Source of the DNA: Methylobacterium nonmethylotrophicum
GTDB lineage: Bacteria; Pseudomonadota; Alphaproteobacteria; Rhizobiales; Beijerinckiaceae
Length of the DNA: 64,000 nt
NCBI RefSeq assembly: GCF_004745635.1
Contig: NZ_SRLB01000006.1
Span: 1-64,000 of the forward strand
Direction: 5' to 3'
Part shown: positions 57,107 through 64,000 of the stretch, piece by piece
How positions within the stretch are numbered: position 1 is the first letter of the stretch
Layout: each line of letters opens with the position of its first letter
The notes under the pieces: generated by a model
Databases searched by the model: none
What the model saw: only the letters and a program-made list of their open reading frames with translations
What the model was told of the DNA's origin: nothing
Translations under genes and position numbers: made by a program

Positions 57107-57276
57107 GGCGCGAGATCCCCCCTCTCCCGTGTGGGAGAGGGGCCGGGGGTGAGGGTGATACGCTGCCGTATAAAGCGCTGAGCGTGGTGCTGGCAGCGTG
57201 ACGCTCAGAGCTTGATCCTGGAGCGTGTCACCCTCACCCCTACCCCTCTCCCACACGGGAGAGGGGATCCCGCGCC
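57107..57276. repeat. Long inverted repeat (REP/BIME-like) before metH
   Basis: A 52-bp arm at 57107-57158 and a 49-bp arm at 57228-57276 are near-perfect inverted copies. Each also contains its own hairpin (CCTCTCCCGTGTGGGAGAGG). About 70 bases separate them. The rest of the 300-base gap between the short peptide and metH holds no gene. In RNA the whole unit could fold into one long stem and affect metF-metH read-through. It looks like a mobile intergenic repeat pair. Confidence 0.85.
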
Positions 57277-57402
57277 TACCTTTCTGTCGAAGAGTTCGGG
57301 GGTGACGCCCCGCCGAATTACTGAATCGGCCGCTGCCACACGGCCCACATCTTCCCTTCGCGGCCCCGCGCCGCCCGACCGACCCGCTGGAACCCCACCC
57401 CG

Positions 57403-61152
<3,750 letters not shown>

Positions 61153-61213
61153 GGGCCTTGCCTCCGAGGGAGGCCCGTCCTCAGGAAGGGCCGGACAGCC
61201 CCGGAGGTGCGTA

Positions 61214-61468
61214 TTGGGCGAGACCGAGAAGCCGGTGACGGGCGGCTGGGACTGGCTCCGGGACCGCGTTCAGCCGCTCGATCGCGACGTGGAGGCGGCA
61301 TTGGACGAGCCATGGCCCGAGATGCCCGAGACGCCGATAGAATTCCCGGAGAACTGGGATTGGCTGCGTCGGCTCGTCGGCCCGCTGGACGACGACTTTG
61401 CGCGGGCGGCGGCCGAGCAGCCGCCTTTGCTCCCCGATGACGCGGTGGAGGACGACCCCACGCCCTGA
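61214..61468 (+). CDS. Acidic peptide with duplicated WDWL motif
   Basis: An 84-residue acidic protein that I do not recognise. It holds two related segments: GGWDWLRDRVQPLDRDVEAA (about residues 10-29) and NWDWLRRLVGPLDDDFARAA (about 47-66), suggesting internal duplication. There is no signal peptide. The start is a TTG at 61214 with GGAGG 9 bases upstream. It follows metH by 61 bases and could be co-transcribed. Confidence 0.55.
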   Translation: MGETEKPVTGGWDWLRDRVQPLDRDVEAALDEPWPEMPETPIEFPENWDWLRRLVGPLDDDFARAAAEQPPLLPDDAVEDDPTP

Positions 61469-61549
61469 CCCGGGCTTGACCGCCGCGCCCGCCCCGGCTC
61501 AAAGCTTGGGCTTGAGGGCGCCGGACGGATCGGGCGGGAAGGGTCGGGG

Positions 61550-61975
61550 ATGCGGACAGGACCAGGGAGGCTCGCCCTCGTCGCCGTGGCGGGTGCCATC
61601 GGGGCGGCGGCCGGCTGCACCGAATTCTCCTACATCTCGAAGACCTATGTCGGCCTCGTCCCGCAGGTGGTCACGATCGGCTGCAACGACCCCTACGAGG
61701 TCTACGACCAGCGCCAGCAGCGCAAGGTCCTGATCGTCTCGAACAACCTGCGCGAGATCGCCGGCTGCGGCCTCGAGGGCAAGGACCCGGCGCTGACGCG
61801 CCGGCGCCGCTTCTCGGAGGCCGCCGCGACCTACCTGCGCGAGACGGCGCGCGAGACCTGCACCATCGTCGGCGAGACGGTGTTCACCGACCTCCAGACC
61901 GAGTTCGTCTATTCCTGCGCCGAGCCGATCGAGAAGCCCGGCACCAAGGTGCCGCGCCTGCCCGGCCGCTACTGA
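61550..61975 (+). CDS. Small lipoprotein of unknown function
   Basis: A 141-residue protein with a lipoprotein-type signal (LALVAVAGAIGAAAGC). The mature part contains further cysteines (TIGCNDPYEVYD, EIAGCGLEG, RETCTIVGETV, VYSCAEP) that could form disulfides. No known family. Its stop overlaps the convergent small gene by 7 bases. Expected in the inner or outer membrane facing the periplasm. Confidence 0.7.
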   Translation: MRTGPGRLALVAVAGAIGAAAGCTEFSYISKTYVGLVPQVVTIGCNDPYEVYDQRQQRKVLIVSNNLREIAGCGLEGKDPALTRRRRFSEAAATYLRETARETCTIVGETVFTDLQTEFVYSCAEPIEKPGTKVPRLPGRY

Positions 61976-62187
61976 GGGCCCTCGCCGTCGACGGGCGGGT
62001 GCGGGAAGGTGCGCTCGGCGGCGTCGCCCGCGGCGGCCAGCATCGCCCGGGCGAAGCGGCGCGCCTCGGCCCGGTCGAGGGCGATCGCCGCGGTGACCGG
62101 GGCGCCGTCGAGGTCGGCGAGGTCCAGTTCGAGCCGCACGCCCGCCTCGGTCGGCGTCACCCGCAGGGTCCAGTCGCGATCGCTCAT
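61969..62187 (-). CDS. Small protein of unknown function
   Basis: A 72-residue protein, SDRDWTLRVTPTEAGVRLEL then an Asp-rich strand and a helix ARRFARAMLAAAGDAAE. A compact beta-beta-alpha fold is likely. There is no signal peptide and no recognised family. It is convergent with the lipoprotein gene, overlapping its end by 7 bases. The start ATG at 62187 follows a weak GAAGAGC ribosome site. Confidence 0.6.
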   Translation of the reverse strand: MSDRDWTLRVTPTEAGVRLELDLADLDGAPVTAAIALDRAEARRFARAMLAAAGDAAERTFPHPPVDGEGPQ

Positions 62188-62332
62188 CCGTCCGCATCAG
62201 CTCTTCGGGGCGCCCGGCCCCAGCCATCGGCCCTATAGACCAATTTCCGGACAGGTCGATGGGTTCGCGGCCGTTGACGGTTCCGGCGCCGGTATGGTCG
62301 ATCCGCCCCGGGATCGAACCGAGGAATCGCCG

Positions 62333-62878
62333 ATGAGCGAGATCGTCTTCCGGACCGGCGAAGCCACGGTGCTGGCGGCCGAGGGCCAGTACACCGACGC
62401 GATGCCCGAGGTCTTGATCGGCTCGGTGCGCGGGCCGGTCGGCCAGGCCTTCGCGTCGATGATGGGGCAAGTCCAGGGCCATACCCGGATGTTCGTGGTG
62501 CGCGACATCAACCAGCTGGTGCGCCCCGCCACGATGATGACCACCAAGGCGACGATCCACACCGCGGAATATGTCGAGCTCCTCGGCGGCGTGGTCCAGG
62601 CCGCGACAGGCGACGCCATCGTCGACTGCATCATCGAGGGCATCCTGCCCCGCGACGGGCTGGACGAGCTGTGCATGATCATCATGATCTGGCTCGACCC
62701 GCGCTGCGCCGAGGACCCGAACCTCGACCGCAAGGATCTCTACCGCACCAACTACGAGGCGACGAAGCTCGCCATCGCCCGGGCCTTGAGGGGCGAGCCG
62801 ACGGTCGACGAGCTGATCGCCAACCGCCGGACCGTGCGCCACTACGCTCTCGAGGGCGTGCTCGACGACGAGGGCTGA
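62333..62878 (+). CDS. Formaldehyde-activating enzyme (Fae) homologue lacking the catalytic His
   Basis: A 181-residue protein of the Fae family, which in methylotrophs joins formaldehyde to tetrahydromethanopterin. Shared features are GEATVLAAEGQ at the start, VRGPVGQAFASMMGQVQGHT, VRPATMMTTKATI, and the strongly conserved NYEATKLAIARALRGEP. The active-site His of Fae (His17, in GNEVAHIDL) aligns with Met24 here (TDAMPEVL). It is therefore a Fae paralogue (compare the fae2/fae3 genes of Methylorubrum) with unknown activity. GAGGAATCGCC precedes the ATG. No C1 genes are adjacent. Confidence 0.88.
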   Translation: MSEIVFRTGEATVLAAEGQYTDAMPEVLIGSVRGPVGQAFASMMGQVQGHTRMFVVRDINQLVRPATMMTTKATIHTAEYVELLGGVVQAATGDAIVDCIIEGILPRDGLDELCMIIMIWLDPRCAEDPNLDRKDLYRTNYEATKLAIARALRGEPTVDELIANRRTVRHYALEGVLDDEG

Positions 62879-63010
62879 CGAGGCCCCCTTCTCATCGCGC
62901 CCTGCGCAGTTGACCGCAGCTTGACAGCGCCGCAAGGTGCGCCGCCCGCCACCTCGACTCCGCGCGCGGGCCGTCCATCACACCGTGCCATCACGCCTTG
63001 GGGCTGAACG

Positions 63011-63928
63011 ATGCGTCCATTCCGCGCCGCGTTGATCCTGACCGCCTGCGCCGTCCTGTCCGGCCCGGGCCTCGCGCAGCAGCCGTCGCCCCCGCCGCCA
63101 GCACCGTCCGGCCAGCCCGGCCAGCGCGCCGCCGCGCCGTCCCAGTCCGCCGGCATCAATGTCTGGGACGCGCGGATCGAGGGCGGGGACCTGCGCGTCT
63201 CCGGCAGCGTCGGCAAGGGCGGCGTGGTCGTCACCCTGGACGAGGACATCCCGGTCACCGCCGACAAGCGCGGGCGCTTCGCCTTCAAGGTGCCCTACGT
63301 GCCGCAGAACTGCGTCGCGACCCTGAAGGCCGGCGAGATGTCGCGCGAGATCGCGGTGGCGAATTGCGGCGCCACCGGTGCGTCGGGCCCGAAGGGCGAG
63401 CCAGGCCCCACCGGCCCGCAGGGGCCGGCAGGTCCGCAGGGGATGGCCGGCCTCGCCGGTCCGCCCGGCCCGAAGGGCGATGCCGGTCCCAAGGGCGATA
63501 CGGGCCCGAAAGGCGAGCCGGGTGCCAAGGGCGATGCTGGTCCCAAGGGCGAGCCCGGCCCGAAGGGCGAGGCCGGCCTGAAGGGGGAGGCGGGCCCGAA
63601 GGGCGAGGCGGGCCCCGCCGGCCCCCGCGGCGAGTCAGGCCCCAAGGGCGAGCGCGGCCCTCAAGGTCCGGCAGGCCCGCAGGGACCGGCCGGGTCGCCG
63701 GCTGCGGCGACGGCCGCGACCACGGCGGGCCTGCCGTTCCGGATGCTGCGCACCGACGGCTGCGCCAAGCCCCATTGCGAACTGACCTGCGACGAGGGCG
63801 AGACCTTCGTGTCGGCCTATTGCCTGCGCGGCGGCAGCCCGAGCTTCACCCGCCGCGAGAGCGGCGAGGCGGTGGCGATGTGCGCCTCCGACAGCTCCGG
63901 CATGGTGGGCTTCTGCGCGAAGCTCTGA
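63011..63928 (+). CDS. Exported collagen-like protein
   Basis: A 305-residue protein: signal peptide ([18 protein letters not shown]), a Pro-rich linker, a beta-type domain ([20 protein letters not shown], residues about 49-115), then 37 uninterrupted Gly-X-Y triplets (residues 120-230) rich in GPK, GEP, GEA and GPQ. These triplets should form a collagen triple helix. A C-terminal domain with six cysteines ([19 protein letters not shown] to VGFCAKL) follows and may drive trimer assembly. Proline-for-hydroxyproline bacterial collagens are stabilised by Lys-Gly-Glu/Asp pairs, abundant here. No sorting or anchoring motif is visible. Confidence 0.9.
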   Translation: MRPFRAALILTACAVLSGPGLAQQPSPPPPAPSGQPGQRAAAPSQSAGINVWDARIEGGDLRVSGSVGKGGVVVTLDEDIPVTADKRGRFAFKVPYVPQNCVATLKAGEMSREIAVANCGATGASGPKGEPGPTGPQGPAGPQGMAGLAGPPGPKGDAGPKGDTGPKGEPGAKGDAGPKGEPGPKGEAGLKGEAGPKGEAGPAGPRGESGPKGERGPQGPAGPQGPAGSPAAATAATTAGLPFRMLRTDGCAKPHCELTCDEGETFVSAYCLRGGSPSFTRRESGEAVAMCASDSSGMVGFCAKL

Positions 63929-64000
63929 CGAAGCGGTCGGCTCCCGCGGCCAAATCGGCACCTCAAGGGTCGTCCCGGAGCCGCAGAGCGGAAACGGGAT

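Noticed and set aside
57107..57276. Insertion sequence with inverted ends
   Set aside because: Only about 70 bp between the arms and no transposase; a REP/BIME-like pair fits better.
63295..63645. Reverse-strand Gly-Pro-Ala repeat protein
   Set aside because: It is the antisense reading of the collagen repeat DNA, which is itself repetitive in every frame; the forward gene has signal peptide and cap domains.

Overview
The window is very GC-rich chromosomal DNA of an alphaproteobacterium, most likely a Methylobacterium/Methylorubrum-type member of the Hyphomicrobiales. The evidence is the high GC, a homologue of formaldehyde-activating enzyme (Fae), the metX-metW pair, RegB/RegA(ActS/ActR)-type regulators beside cyo oxidase operons, and an ArsR-methyltransferase fusion gene in front of metF and metH. 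Genus is inferred from gene content only; no rRNA lies in the window.

Layout. (1) 1-2.6 kb: a zinc/cadmium/lead-type P1B-ATPase running off the left edge, and a small DUF2171 protein. (2) 2.8-12.0 kb is an accessory zone of mobile debris: a complete IS21-family element with its terminal repeats and a 4-bp target duplication, a fused pair of broken outer-membrane genes (beta-barrel protein plus NodT-type efflux channel), an IS66 tail, a three-gene serine-recombinase module cut short, an IS110-family transposase, a tRNA-like remnant and a long tyrosine integrase facing a tRNA-Gln. (3) 12.2-16 kb: SDR oxidoreductase, prfC, a CheY-like regulator and a BLUF blue-light sensor. (4) 16-21.7 kb: flgE, flgK and flgL, with a sigma-54 promoter signature before flgE. 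(5) 21.8-35.2 kb: a coiled-coil membrane protein built of 18-residue repeats, a LysR/GST/ABC-binding-protein group, iron-type alcohol dehydrogenase, polysaccharide deacetylase, histidine phosphatase with a CmoB-like methyltransferase, FUSC transporter, a carboxymuconolactone-decarboxylase-like protein and a HicA/HicB toxin-antitoxin pair. (6) 35.2-39.6 kb: metW-metX, a chorismate mutase with an extra domain and an MFS transporter. (7) 39.7-51.2 kb: two complete bo3-type quinol oxidase operons in tandem (cyoABCD-surf1-actSR, then cyoABCD). (8) 51.4-54.2 kb: twin tRNA-Phe genes and a topoisomerase III-like enzyme. (9) 54.3-61.2 kb: a secreted phospholipase A2-like protein, then the methionine-cycle group: SahR-type regulator with a perfect 20-bp palindromic operator, metF, a 60-residue peptide and metH. 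(10) 61.2-64 kb: small secreted or unknown proteins, a Fae homologue lacking the catalytic histidine, and an exported collagen-like protein.

How parts fit together. metXW supply homocysteine synthesis while metF/metH remethylate it, and the ArsR-methyltransferase probably senses S-adenosylhomocysteine to control the latter. The RegB/RegA-type pair probably ties quinol-oxidase expression to the redox state of the quinone pool. The BLUF protein and receiver protein next to hook genes hint at light input to motility, but this is inference from position only.

The best candidates for something new are the exported collagen-like protein, the histidine-less Fae homologue, the PLA2-like secreted protein and the WDWL-repeat peptide. 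I did not find a clearly undescribed multi-gene system.
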